Assembly (NCBI GenBank): GCA_028274465.1
Contig: CM051456.1
Location: forward strand, 88,522,753 to 88,586,752
Reading direction: 5' to 3'
Length of the DNA: 64,000 nucleotides
DNA from: Plantago ovata
Lineage: Eukaryota > Streptophyta > Magnoliopsida > Lamiales > Plantaginaceae
Shown here: piece by piece, positions 1-10,756 of the stretch
Layout of the letters: each line of letters opens with the position of its first letter
Numbering within the stretch: position 1 is the first letter of the stretch
Position numbers and translations under genes: made by a program
Notes under the pieces: generated by a model
The model's input: only the letters and a program-made list of their open reading frames with translations
Database searches by the model: none
Told to the model about the DNA's origin: nothing

Positions 1-1215
1 AGAACTCATTCACCATCAAGTCTTCCAGCTTTAAGATCCAGCAACCATGAATGTTTCTGATTACATTCTGAGTGGTTTCTTCATTGCTGGTCTTTGTGTA
101 TTCAATGCCGGAGCCAATAGCAATGCTGGCCAGCCTATTTTCTTCCTGTCTTTGCCTTCTTCTTCTTGTCTTAGCATTGTCTTGATCTCTTGCTGAAGAG
201 TCAGACGAGAAATGCTTTGAGTGGCCAGACGGAGTCAAGGCTGTTAAGGGTCTAGCTCTTATGGCTTGAACTATTGTTTGATTGTCATCATCTTCATCAT
301 CTTCATTCAGATTGTGATGACTTTCAGTATGGCAAAAATATTGAGTTTCAGCAGCGGTTTTTCTCTTTTTAGTACTTGCTGAATTCAACTCAGATTCTGC
401 TTGCCTTTTAGAACTTTGCTCTCTTTCAGCAAGCGGTTCTATGGGCAGTGGCACATCAACAGCAGGAGGGGTTTGGTTTCTTTTTCTGGTACTCTACTTT
501 TCCCCCTTAGACATGGATTGCAACATCGGAGTGATGTGCAAAGAATAAAACTCATTGCAATTTTCAGAAAGAGTGCTTAAACTATTATACTTCATGATGA
601 TTTGTTGCTGGTCAGAAGTCATATTTGACAACTCTCTTTGAATGCTCATCATGTTCTCTTCATGTCTTTTCTCTGTTGCGGCCTTCTCATCCATGAAAGT
701 CTGTGCCTTCACGAGAGCATTCTTTGCTAGATTTAGAGCTTGACTTACATCTTCTTCATAGCTTTTGTGATAAAGTCTGATGTCTTTCTGAGCTATGGTC
801 AAAGTAGTAGTGCGTCTCAGCACTGTAGCCAATATCTTTCCAAAGTCAAGTGGGCTCTCAGCAAGCAATGCCTCATCTTCAGCTTTGCAGGCATCATGGA
901 CTTTCTTTAGTGCTAAAATTCTAGGAGTAAACTCCTCAACTCTTGGGAACGGCACTAGATGTGGTGTCAAGGAATGAACCTTAAGTTCGGAAGCAAACTG
1001 ATCATCCTTCATCAGCAATTCTGCTCTTAGACCATCGTCTAAATCATTGATGTAATCAGGAGGAGGAATCTGAACAACTTTGGGGTCTCGCTTGGATTGT
1101 TCATCCTCATTTTTTGACAAGTAGTCGTCATCCTCAGATTCATCAAGTTCAGCAACTTTAGAACCTAAATCAGCAGCTTCACTTCCTTTTTGTTGAGTGG
1201 TTGCTGATGGCAACG

Positions 1216-1370
1216 CTTCAGACTCAACAACTGGAGTTTCACCAGTAGTTAGTTTTAATTGAGTAGTTGCTGAAGGCAACGTTTGAGACTCAATGACTGG
1301 AGTTTCGCCAGTAGTTAGTTTTAATTGAGTATGAGACTCAATTACTGGAGTTTCGCCAGTAGTAAATGGA
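1216..1370 (-). repeat. Tandem in-frame repeat in ORF-X (TTGETPV units)
   Basis: Three adjacent units encode TTGETPV followed by I or V and ES, two of them preceded by QLKL. The DNA units are near-identical, which indicates recent in-frame duplication inside the acidic, probably disordered part of ORF-X. Confidence 0.8.
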
Positions 1371-2287
1371 AGGGAGGGGACTTCCTTTGATCTTACTCCT
1401 GAAGATTGACCAATTTCTAGATCCTGCGTATGCCTTGCATGGATCAAGAGACTGTTCTGGAGAGCGCGATGGTAATCTTCATCTTGTTCTTCATCATCAT
1501 CAAGGTTTTCTTCAGTAACCTTGGCATCAGAAACTGGACTTTTGCCATTTTTCAAGGCAGCCTTTTTTCTGGCATATTCTTCTTCAGTATCAGCACCTTG
1601 CACAGGTGCTTGATTTTCAGCAGCAGCAGGAGGAGGTTGAGATTCTTGCTGAGGTTGTTGTTGTTCAACTTGCTGATTTTCGGGTTGGGCATTTTCAGCA
1701 ACTGTCAACTTTAATCCTCCAGCATCAGGACTTGGACCTTGATTGTCATCATCATCGTCTTTCTTGTCCTTGGAATCTTTCCCTTCATCATCACTTGGAT
1801 CAGTGGGAATGTTCTCACCTTCTAATTCTTCATCATCATCGGTCAGAATTACTAGCTCAACGTGCTTGTATAAAGCAACACTTGTCACTTCCTCTTCCTC
1901 ATTGATTTTGTGGGGATCAGCCACCACAGGTACAAATGAACCTTTGAGCATCACAGCTTGTTCAGCTGGAGAGGCACTCTTGAATTTTGCCTTCATATTC
2001 TCTCTGATTTGAGCAATCAAATTAGAGCTCATTTGCTGAGAATATGACATTTCTTCAGGAAGGATGGAGTGGACAAATGTTTCGAGCTTCAACAGAGAAG
2101 ATCTCTTTTTCTCGTTTGAAAGATGAAGGTGAAGATCAGAGAAGTCCATTCGCCTATATCTTTGCCAGTTGCTGACGGACTTAGCAACTTGAGACAAAGT
2201 AGTCCTTTTGAAGTTCAAGTACAGTTCCTCAGAACTTACTTGATGATCTTCAGTGATGAGTACCACTTCAGTGGTCTCCTTTTGAGC

Positions 2288-2362
2288 CTAAGAAAGAACA
2301 TTATTTAGATCAGGATTGGTTTGGAAAATTATTTTAGAGTTCATATGTGAAACATGAATTAC
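2288..2362 (-). other. Candidate intron 3 of ORF-X (75 nt)
   Basis: On the minus strand a CAG|GTAATT donor and a TTCTTTCTTAG acceptor bound 75 nt in phase 0. The acceptor TAG is the in-frame stop that splits ORF-X. Splicing would remove it and restore the frame, while retention would truncate the protein. Confidence 0.5.
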
Positions 2363-2440
2363 CTGCTGAGAGTCAGCAAGCTCATGTTGTACAATTTCCA
2401 TTCCTTGAGGAGCTTGAATAGCATCCTCCATTTGTTCATC

Positions 2441-2512
2441 CTGAAATAAATTAGAGTTAGACACAAGTACTAAGCTGTCAAACTTAGTTTTAATACCAAA
2501 AACATTAACTAC
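2441..2512 (-). other. Candidate intron 2 of ORF-X (72 nt)
   Basis: CAG|GTAGTTAATG donor and an AATTTATTTCAG acceptor enclose 72 AT-rich nt in phase 0. The length is a multiple of three and it holds no stop, so the frame is open with or without splicing. Confidence 0.5.
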
Positions 2513-2581
2513 CTGTTGAGCAGGGAGTGTTGGTTCTGGTGCAGAGGCTTCAACAACCATCTGACTTGCATCTTGAGAAGT

Positions 2582-2656
2582 CTGTAGAGATAATATAATA
2601 TTAGCAAAAGAATAGGTTTCAGAAATTGAAGTTTTACTGATGGTTGAATTAACTAC
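2582..2656 (-). other. Candidate intron 1 of ORF-X (75 nt)
   Basis: CAG|GTAGTTAATTC donor and a TTATCTCTACAG acceptor enclose 75 AT-rich nt in phase 0, again a multiple of three without a stop. The donor context matches that of intron 2, so the exon-intron pair was probably duplicated. Confidence 0.5.
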
Positions 2657-4867
2657 CTGCTGAAGAAGGACAGGTTGTGGCTCAGTCCTCTCAGCATTAA
2701 CAGTTTCTTCAGCTTCTTGGACTGTTTCTTCAACAGACTTCTTGTCTTGCTCTATTTGAGAAAGTTGTGCGGTTTCAGCAATCTCCCTTGTCTCTGAAAT
2801 GACAAGTTGATCAGAAGCAACTTGACCCTTGAGCTCACTACTTGTCATGAAGGCATCAATGGATTTGTTGGATGATTCTTCAATCTCCAACTCCATTTGT
2901 TGGCTTAAGGCTTCCAGTACAAGCTGGACTTTGTCAATTGATGTCTTGGGTGAACTTGGGCCAGTATTCTCAGCATCACGAGATGCGTCGTTGAATAATG
3001 CTTCTTGTGTTTCAGCAACTTCTGGAACTGGAACCATTGCTGTCTCAGCAACTGGTCCTTCAGCAAGCGGGGTTTCAGCAACTTGATGAGTTGCTTGTTC
3101 AGCAACCATCTTTTCAGCAGCATCAGCAAGTGCCGCTTTTTGCAGATCAGCAGCAATGTCACTTGCTGGTTCCAAAGTTGGATCATCTAAATTATCTACA
3201 ATGTAGATATCTGGGACTTGGGCAGGAATTTCATTTCCACTGCCAAGTGGTCTATTCTCAGTAGAGGTATCAACGTTAAGTTGATTGATGAAGGCTTCCG
3301 CAAACACTTCAACATTGCTGACATAGGTTTCAGTAATTACCCCAGCAACATCTACTGGCAAATGCGCTTCAGCATTTGTCTGGGAATTGTCTGAGAGGTC
3401 TTGGATAGCAGGAACTGACTTTCGGGCCAGTGTTTTCTTCCTTGTGTTGCTGGCCCGTTTCCTCTTAGGTGCGGGGTTTGCTGATGACGCTGCAGTCTGA
3501 GTGTCATCATCAGCTTTTCTCTTTTTCTTGTTAGATTTCTCCAGTTTCCCAGAGGCATCTATAGTTGCATTTTCAGCAACGGCTGTTGTACACGTACCTT
3601 GTTGATTTTCTACAGCAGTTTCATTTGTGTTACCACCACCAACAACAGTTTCATCTCTAAGTTGCTGAGTGGTAACATCTGCAGCCGTTGTATACCTTTC
3701 TTGCTGGCTTGTGCTGACAACATTTGCAGCTGTTGTCTTTTTAGATTTTTCAAGTTTCTTGTCAGTGGTCTTAGGTACATTCTGCTTGTAGAAATATCTT
3801 CCCACATTGCATACAGATTTCTTGATTGGCAATGGGTTTCTTAGCTGAATCCTGAAATGTTCAAGGATGTAGCATATCTTGATTCCATACATAACTGGAA
3901 GGGAAGGTGAGACCTTGTTGTCTTCTACCTTTACCTTAAACTTAGTAACACAATCAACAAGCCTGTTGAAAATGTACTTAGCCCAGTTAAGTTCCGTTTT
4001 ATTTTCATGGATATGCATCAGCAATGGCCATCTTCTCAGGCCTACTTGGTCAATTCCTCCAACTTGGGAGTCAAGAACTTTTATCAGTAGCAGAGCTACT
4101 AGACCAAGTGAGTGGCAGAGATGCTTTCTCTTAACGTGCTTTGTCCAAGTCACGGGAGCAATCTCGCCTTTCTTCATTTTCTCGTTTCTGACGTCACTGT
4201 AGAAGGCTTCTATTTCTTCGTCAGTGGCAGTGACGTCATCTTCAGTTCCAGTGGTTGGAATCTGAAATATCTCCGCTAAATCTGTCCATTTCAGGACGAT
4301 TTGCGTGTTCTGAACTGTAGTAAAGATCACTTTTTCAGTGACTCCTTTACTATCAGTAAGGGACTGGATTTCTGCATTGTTGTAGAATTCCATTGTATCA
4401 ATCATGCTCACTTGCTTAGTGCGAGCAGATATAAAGTTCTTGAGGCCTTGCTGCTTGATGAGCTCAAGCGCCTCTTCATTCTCGTCGTCGAGTTCTTGTT
4501 CATAAAAGTACCTAATGTACTTTTCTTTTGCAAAACCTCCCCATTACATCAACATCTCACACTTTGCAGTGTCAAGATATGACGGAGGCATAGGTTTTTC
4601 TGATATACGGTCGTTTTTCAACACAACTTTCGTTGTGTTTGTAGCCGGAGTAGTCACCGGAGCAGTGCGTGTTTCAGCACTGTCAACCTTTGATGACTTT
4701 GAGGACTTAGAAGACTGTCTCTTGGGAGCCATTTCTTTTATAGAGCAAAGAAAATGTGTACGAAAAGAGATAGTTTGCTTTTTGACCGGAGGTACAATAG
4801 ATTCAGGCTAAATTTTGCAGATAAAGGAAATGTGAGTTAAAGAATTTTGTCATTTCTCTAACTCCTT

Positions 4868-4878
4868 CTTTATATAGT
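4868..4878 (-). promoter_or_regulatory. Candidate TATA box for ORF-X
   Basis: The minus strand reads ACTATATAAAG here, about 140 nt upstream of the ORF-X ATG at 4732, with a CT/GA-rich stretch after it. This would give ORF-X its own transcript. Motif only; there is no transcript evidence. Confidence 0.4.
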
Positions 4879-5380
4879 GTCTCTGGTGTGTGAGAAACTC
4901 CATCGATTTGAGCTCTCAGCAAGGGTAAAACAGAGAAACACAGGCGTTAGTGGAGCCTTTGCATTAAATGCGTAGTGGCCCACTAACTTGAAACCGTCAG
5001 AGCACTCTCTCTCTTTGTTTTATTAACCGTTAGATTAGTAACTCCTTTTAATCAATGGCCACGATTGAATTTCATGTCATGATTATTACGAGTTTATCTG
5101 TGCCCGATTAACGTCACAAATTGATTTTACCGAGTTTTAAGGGAATAGATTGCTTGCTGAAATAGACAAGAATTTTTTCAGCGAGTTTGAATTATCAACC
5201 TAGATACTTGCTGAAAGTTCCCCCTTACTCAGATATCTCATATTTTCTTTAGTTTAAAAGATATTTCTGATTTCCCGTATCAGTAAATTCTTTTGTACTT
5301 GAGATATTCTTTGGTAAAATCTGAGAGATGAGCTTAGCTCTTTTTCTGAGTTCCCGTCTAAGAATATTTCCTTGATACTT

Positions 5381-5625
5381 GAATACCTATTTCAGTATCT
5401 TTGATTGTCTGAATGCCTGTTTCAGCAATCCTTAAGCTCTTTCTCTTACTGAGTGCCTGCCTCAGCAAGTTATCAAGTTTCCTAACAAATACCCGTTTTG
5501 AAGGAATTACTTGCTGAATGCCTGTTTCAGCAATCATGTAGTGACTTATCATTTCTTAGGAGAAATTAGTAGATGGAGCTTTTAAGTAAGAATACTTTGG
5601 CTTGCTGAATACCTGTTTCAGCATT
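5381..5625. repeat. Array of TTGCTGAA / TTCAGCAA hairpins in COP-A1
   Basis: Five short inverted repeats lie in 245 bp, at about 5381-5401, 5403-5430, 5445-5469, 5510-5533 and 5601-5625. Each has arms related to TTGCTGAA and TTCAGCAA around a 6-base centre, usually TGCCTG or TACCTG. The third unit has matched arm changes (CTGAG with CTCAG). More copies of the half-site occur at 5152-5215 and throughout COP-A coding and LTR sequence. Confidence 0.75.
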
Positions 5626-5676
5626 CTGCCAAGTGTATCCTTTATTGAGGTAGTTGAATCAATCCAAGGTTATACC

Positions 5677-7281
5677 TTAGCATTGTGTCTCTGCTGAGAT
5701 TTGTTCATCAGCAACTGCTTGTTCAACATTGCTAGATTGAGGTAGTTCATCAGCAGGCACTGGAGATTGCGTAATTTCAGCAACTTCCGGAGCAACCGCG
5801 TCTTTTGCTGGAAATTCTTTGTCGTGAACTATATTTATCTTGTCATGACTAGGGAGAGGAGAGTCATTGTCAGAATCATCATTTAGTTCAATTGACTTGA
5901 TTTGCCTAGCATCAGATTCAGTTCTTTGCTCATGTATGATTAGCTTTTTCATACATTCTGATATTTCTTCTTCAGCAGGCACACCTTGTGACTTTTCGTA
6001 GAATACAACATGCACTGATTCTTCAATATTTTGTGTCTTTTTGTTGTAAACTCTATAAGCTTTACTATGCAAGGAGTAACCAAGAAATATCGCTTCGTCT
6101 GCCTTTGGTTGAAATGTTCTTAGGTATTCTCTACCATTATTAAGAACGGAACACTTGCAACCAAATACTCTTAGATGAGTGATGTTTGGAGGTCTTCCAA
6201 CAAACAATTCATAAGGAGTTTTGTTGTATTCCTTAGTAATCAAACATCTGTTTTGAGTATAACAGGCGGTACTAATCGCTTCAACCCAATAAGCCTCACT
6301 TATTTCAGTATCAGCAAGCATTGTTCTTGCGGCTTCTTTCAGGGTACGATTCTTCCGTTCAGCAACACCGTTTTGCTGTGGTGTTCTTACTGAGGATAAC
6401 TGATGTTGTATACCTTTTGAGGTACAATATTCAGTTATGTACTGGTTTACAAACTCAGTACCATGGTCTGTCCTTATGACTTTTACCTTGTCATTTTTCA
6501 TGACTTCAAGCTTATTCAGCAAGTTAGGTATTTCAGTCTTGGTTTCAGATTTGTGCTTGATGAATACTACCCAAGTGAATCTTGAATAGTCATCTACCAC
6601 GACTAGACCATACTTCTTACCATCATAGCTTGTTGAAGAAGATTCAAACAAGTCCATGTGCAAGAGTTGCAAAGGTTTTGTAGTTGACGGTACTGCCTTG
6701 TTCTTGAAAGAAGATTTGGTTTGCTTTCCTTGCTGACATGCATTGCAAACACCATCCTTCTTAAAAGTAACCCTAGGTAATCCAACTACAAGTGCCTTTT
6801 TAGACAGCTTATTCAGCGTCTTGAAGTTTAGATGACTTGTTCGTTTATGCCATAACCATGCTTTTTCAGCAAGGCAATCATGATCTGAGACAAGGCATTT
6901 TTCAACGTTTGCTGAAGACCAATCAACGGTGTACAAGCCTCCTGATCTTCTTGCAATCATTATTACCTTTTTAGTCTCAAAATCTACAAGTTTACATTCA
7001 TCACTTTTAATTTCGATGAAGTATCCTTTGTCAGCAAACTGACTCATGTTGAAAAGGTTAAACTTAAGATTTTTGACATAAAGAACTCCAGTAATGGTTA
7101 TGCATCCTAACTTCACATTACCATAGCCTTTTGTAGAACCGGAGCCTCCACCAGCAAACCTTATTGTTGGACCTTTAGACCACCGTCTATTGTTTATAAG
7201 GTTATTCTTGTTGCCCGTCATGTGCTTTCCACAACCACTATCAAAGTGCCAGATTGCATCGTTTGTCTCCGTGGCTGAAGT
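5677..7281 (-). CDS. pol: COP-A1 pol fragment: protease and integrase, no reverse transcriptase
   Basis: The product starts in the frame of ...TSATETNDAIWHFDSGCG and ends ...QISAETQC. An aspartic protease core has DSG in WHFDSGCGKHMTG. A GAG-pre-integrase zinc region follows (HKRTSHLNF, then CNACQQGK). The integrase core has the three acidic residues in HMDLFE, RTDHGTEF and QQNGVAERKNRT, then the copia-type stretch with VFGCKC and AIFLGYS. The protein ends in a Ser/Asp/Glu-rich tail and a stop at 5677. A full copia Pol would continue with reverse transcriptase and RNase H, which are absent. No interior stop or frameshift is visible. The first codons can only be joined to gag by splicing or frameshifting; I start the feature at the candidate splice acceptor (7281). 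Confidence 0.88.
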   Translation of the reverse strand, partial: TSATETNDAIWHFDSGCGKHMTGNKNNLINNRRWSKGPTIRFAGGGSGSTKGYGNVKLGCITITGVLYVKNLKFNLFNMSQFADKGYFIEIKSDECKLVDFETKKVIMIARRSGGLYTVDWSSANVEKCLVSDHDCLAEKAWLWHKRTSHLNFKTLNKLSKKALVVGLPRVTFKKDGVCNACQQGKQTKSSFKNKAVPSTTKPLQLLHMDLFESSSTSYDGKKYGLVVVDDYSRFTWVVFIKHKSETKTEIPNLLNKLEVMKNDKVKVIRTDHGTEFVNQYITEYCTSKGIQHQLSSVRTPQQNGVAERKNRTLKEAARTMLADTEISEAYWVEAISTACYTQNRCLITKEYNKTPYELFVGRPPNITHLRVFGCKCSVLNNGREYLRTFQPKADEAIFLGYSLHSKAYRVYNKKTQNIEESVHVVFYEKSQGVPAEEEISECMKKLIIHEQRTESDARQIKSIELNDDSDNDSPLPSHDKINIVHDKEFPAKDAVAPEVAEITQSPVPADELPQSSNVEQAVADEQISAETQC

Positions 7282-7361
7282 CTGCACAATCAAGAGCAAA
7301 CAAGTTAATTATCCAATGATGGATGTCCATTAACATGTTCAAGAATGCGTCCAGTGGAAAC
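7282..7361 (-). other. Candidate 80-nt gag/pol intron of COP-A1
   Basis: On the minus strand ACTTGG|GTTTCC is a possible donor and TTGCTCTTGATTGTGCAG|ACTTC a pyrimidine-rich acceptor, with TTAAC as a possible branch site. Unspliced, gag ends at TAA (7305-7307). Spliced, KLKTW joins TSATETNDAIW in frame and makes Gag-Pol. COP-A2 keeps the same bases at 22389-22468. Confidence 0.45.
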
Positions 7362-8587
7362 CCAAGTCTTAAGTTTTTCAACTTTGACTTGTTTTCTACT
7401 TGCTGAGGAACTAGGAGGTTTTGAGCTGAAAGACTTTTGACTCGTGCTGGTCAAATCCACTTTCTGATGTGGTGTCTTGCTGTGTTGACCTTTTTGCTGA
7501 ACATACTTTTCAGTAAGTTCTTTTCTAGCAAGGTTCCTTCTAGTCCTAGCATTGGGAGTCTTTTCAGAACTCTTAGGCTTGGTTTTCTTCATCTCTTTGA
7601 AGTATCTTTGCTGACTTTGCTTATACTCATGAAAGAGTTGACTTTGCTTGGTTTTGAAACCTAGTCCACTTTTCGGAGAATGCTGAGCTTTAGCTTCAGC
7701 AACCTTACTTGATTCAGGTTTGTCAGTAAAGGACTTCTGATTACTTTTAGTAATCTTGCCTTTAGTCTTAACAACTTGCTTTTCAGCAACTTGTTTGGCG
7801 GAATGCTTCACAACATTCTTCTTCTTTCCAGTTTGCTTCTCAGCAACCTGTTTTTCTTTTAAAGTCTTGTTACTTTGAGTAGCAACAGCGGGCTTTATGG
7901 TCATAGGTACTTGATTGCATGTTTCAGCAACCTTAGATTGACCAAACTGATAGATTTCTGGAAGACTACTATCAGTAGCACGTACAAAGGAGATAGGTGA
8001 TTTATCCTTTCTCAAGATTTCTACGTTGTCACCTTCGTACGTTGCTCCTAAACCTTCTTTCTGAGATGGATCTCTCAAATAAGAGTTTAGTTCAGTCAGT
8101 GTATTACTTGCTTCCACATAGGATTTGAAATTGATTTTCATCTTTTTCATTTCTTGGATTTCAGCAAGTAATTTTAGAATTGAGGACTGATATTCTTCCA
8201 ATTCTAATGCCATTTGAGAATTTTTCTCTGCAGCCTCAGCAATCAACTTCTTAAGACGCCTTATTTCAGCATCATTTTCTTCTGTCTCTACCTTCAGCAA
8301 GTTGTACTTTTCAGTAGTCTGCTTGGTCAGAGTTTTAGCAAATTGTAGTTTCTCTTGCTGTTTGCTGAGAGTTTTCTCAAATCTTTCGATTTCTCCTTGA
8401 ATCTTGTCAAGGTCAATCTCGTCTTCACTTTCTGAGTCTGAGTCAGAGGTAGAGTTGTTTACCTGACCGGCCATGAGGCAGAATTCGTAGTTCGACACAT
8501 CTAGATAAGCTTCCATAGCTATTCCACAAACTTCTTTGCCAATCTCCACGTCTAGAGTGGCTTCTTCATCGTCGGTGTCTGAACTTT
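7305..8587 (-). CDS. gag: COP-A1 gag, C-terminal part (cut from its N-terminal part by ATH-B)
   Basis: This continues the frame of the gag part at 18329-19411, with ATH-B inserted within the acidic run SEDSEDES|SDTDDEEATL. In order the product shows an acidic linker, a conserved NYEFCLMAGQV stretch, a long coiled coil (EIERFEKTLSKQQEKL to about EIQEMKKMKINF) and a Lys/Gln/Ser-rich basic tail with repeated KQVAEKQ. The COP-A2 gag matches almost residue for residue and lacks the insertion, which fixes the join. The TAA end at 7305 is shared with COP-A2 and is probably the normal Gag terminus. Confidence 0.85.
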
Positions 8588-9990
8588 TGATGATGTCGTT
8601 TTTCACCAATTAAATTTGTTTAAAAGCCTAAGAACACTTATCACTACACAAACTAGAGTGCAATGTCAAGTTGTCCCCGAGTGTCGTTCTCTCGGGACCT
8701 AACGTGGCTTTGCTTGAGGTTTTTGCTAGTAATTTCAGTCAACGAGTTCAAATGTTTATAGAATCGTTTTCTTTGAACAAAGCAACGAGAAATCAGATTG
8801 TTGTAATCAAGTTTGGAAAACGGTTGGTGGTAGAAATCAAATACACATGCATGGGTTACGAATATGCTCACAAGTTCAGTGCGTAAAACCTTCGATCAAA
8901 TCTGCTAAGCAACTCGTCTAGGTAACTTTCAAGACACACATCATAAAAGACCACTATCAATACTTTAGAGGTGCTTGTCACTAACACCATTTATCTAGCA
9001 TGCTGCAAATCTCTAACATACAATCCTATAGCTTTCATTGACCAAGAGTTTGTCACTATACTCAATTCGAATATATTTTATAGGCAACTAAGAATCATAT
9101 GAAGGAATTTGCAGCAAGATTGAATCACAATCTCATGTAAGCATAAACATAACCCATAGCATGCATATTCTACATTCTACCACCAACACAAAAGATTTAG
9201 CTACTCATATTCATCAACATAGACATCAATTCATATGAATAATAATCAGAATACATCATATCAAACTACAAGATAAGAGAGTGATACAAGTTACCACCAA
9301 AGCTGTCACTAATCGATGGAAATCACAGAAAACCTCTCCGTAGATGATTGCAAAGGATGAATTCCAATCAAAATCTTGAATCCCAAGTTAAAATACAATG
9401 TAATCTGAGTTTTCTCTGAGTTTTTGGGGCTTAGGAGCTCTCCAAAACGAAGCTACAGTTCAAAAGTATTCAAAAAATGACTGAAGATCAGATCTAAGAA
9501 GGAAAATCCGAAAACGTAACCGCTGCCAAGCGGACCGCTTGGAGAGGCCAAGCGGAGCACTTGGCAAGCGAAGCGCTTTGGCCCTCCAAGCGCTTCGCTT
9601 GGCTTCTGTGCCAAAGCTCCTGGAAAATGAAGCGGAGCGCTTCACTATTCCAGGCGCTTAGCTTGGCTCCTGGGCAGATTTTTGTCTTCAAACTCAATCT
9701 TTTTGCCCTCGCACAGCCCTCGGGTGCCTTGGACTCATCCTTCTCGATGCTTATTGATGCTCAAACACTCACGAACAAGCCATGGAGATCAAGGAACTTC
9801 AACAGGGTCATTTTCTATCAAAAAAGCTCGTTTTTAGCTCCAAAAATGCCATTTCGAACCTAAGTGCCTGAAAATGCAGAAAACACAAAACGTGACACTA
9901 TTCTACAAAACTAACCAAAAAAACAAGGCTAAAAGATAGCAAAAGAAGGTAAAAAAAGACAAGATGAACGCGTCAAAAATACGTTCATCA
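8588..9990 (-). repeat. ATH-B 3' LTR
   Basis: Begins TGATGATGTCG and ends CGTTCATCA on the plus strand. It is almost identical to 16928-18328. The palindrome array at 9526-9665 lies in its U3 half. A CCTATAAAATATATTC stretch on the minus strand near 9072-9087 could be a TATA box, but this is weak. Confidence 0.95.
9526..9665. repeat. Palindrome array in the ATH-B 3' LTR (AAGCG-N3-CGCTT)
   Basis: About six imperfect palindromes of the form CCAAGCGNNNCGCTTGG, with centres such as GAC, GAG and CTT, are packed in 140 bp. One lies inside a longer inverted repeat bounded by CTGGAA and TTCCAG. The array is GC-rich in AT-rich surroundings. Confidence 0.9.
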
Positions 9991-10030
9991 AACTCCCCAA
10001 ACCAAACCTTTGCTTGTCCTCAAGCAACAA
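9991..10030 (-). promoter_or_regulatory. ATH-B polypurine tract and adjoining hairpin
   Basis: Directly inside the 3' LTR the minus strand reads GGTTTGGTTTGGGGAGTT, a purine-rich plus-strand primer. It is preceded by a hairpin with 7-bp arms TTGCTTG/CAAGCAA around a 4-base AGGA loop. The same unit recurs in ATH-C (34520) and, with matched arm changes, at 11443-11482. Confidence 0.8.
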
Positions 10031-10611
10031 ACTATCCTAAATGCAACACAAAAGGAGTCTAATGCCAAGTAAAGCGAACTAATCTATTGAATCTACCAAA
10101 TGCTTATGAACAAAACCAAATGAGCATGACATGCAAGTAGGTTGAAGAATGCCTCGATTGCGAATATACACATTCTCATGTGGACTTGGTTAAACAAAGG
10201 AGTCTCTCGTAACATCTTCTACTTGGACCTGGTCAGTGACGACACAATGATGCATGTTATCATACTACAATTGCCCCGTGCCTATGAAACCGAGGGCTTA
10301 CTACTGTTCACCAAGCGAGACTTTTCCTCAAGAGAGGGCGAACCAATACTGGCTCTCATCAAACGAAGGAGGGTTCCCTTAGAAAGATAACACTCCCCTA
10401 TTCTACCCAGACTCTCAAGAATGAGCCTCTTTCAACCACTTCTTGAATAGCAAGACGAGGGTGGTCAAGAACAGGCCTTGGACAAAGGCGACACGAAAGG
10501 AAAGATAGAATTTACAACTCGATACTTCACAAGGACAAAATAGTTACATGACACTTGACACTACGAGACTGCTTTGGCTTGCAACGACCCTTCTTTTGCT
10601 TTTGGGTCTTA

Positions 10612-10722
10612 TTCTTTATTTTCTTTCTTCTTCTTTTTTTTTTTTCATTTCTCTTTTTCTTTTCTCTTTTTTTTTTTTTTCTTTTCTTTTTCTCTTTCTC
10701 TTTTTTTTTTTATTTATTTATA
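10612..10722. repeat. Pyrimidine tract (minus strand purine) in ATH-B
   Basis: About 110 bp of nearly pure T/C with long T runs. Small open frames across it encode only Phe/Leu-rich or Lys-rich runs and are not genes. ATH-C1 has a comparable tract at about 36338-36460. Confidence 0.9.
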
Positions 10723-10756
10723 TAGGGGCAAGCAGCAGTACTAAGTGTCAAAAACA

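Larger units (their letters stand above)
2..4732 (-). pseudogene. ORF-X: long accessory frame of COP-A1, Transposase_32-like, with in-frame stops
   Basis: One reading frame runs from an ATG at 4732 (product starts MAPKRQSSKSSKSSK) to the left edge, broken only by TAA at 4544-4546, TAG at 2288-2290 and TAG at 494-496. Codons about 100-310 are a globular part (LRRWPLLMHIHE, then NWAKYIFNRLVD) that resembles the 'putative plant transposon protein' family PF20167 by my reading; no profile search was run. Next come a lysine-rich, low-complexity part with KKKRK and PKRKR nuclear-type stretches, a Glu/Ala/Val-rich part, and an acidic part with a threefold TTGETPV repeat. A helical, probably coiled-coil part precedes the TAG at 494. 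The frame beyond that stop stays open and protein-like. The TAG at 2288 coincides with an AG splice acceptor, so it may lie in an intron. The TAA at 4544 looks like a true nonsense change. Function unknown. Confidence 0.65.
4733..5676. other. Non-coding spacer between integrase and ORF-X of COP-A1
   Basis: No protein-like frame is visible. The right part holds a set of TTGCTGAA hairpins (listed separately) and the left part a TATA-like sequence pointing toward ORF-X. This is where reverse transcriptase would begin in a complete copia element. Confidence 0.7.

Noticed and set aside
9526..9665. Regular palindromes resembling a CRISPR or REP array
   Set aside because: Units are adjacent inverted repeats without unique spacers, lie in LTRs, and the context is a plant retroelement.
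9460..9863. Open frames with repeated KRSAW or SAPLG words on both strands
   Set aside because: They are translations of the palindrome arrays in several frames, with no conserved protein.
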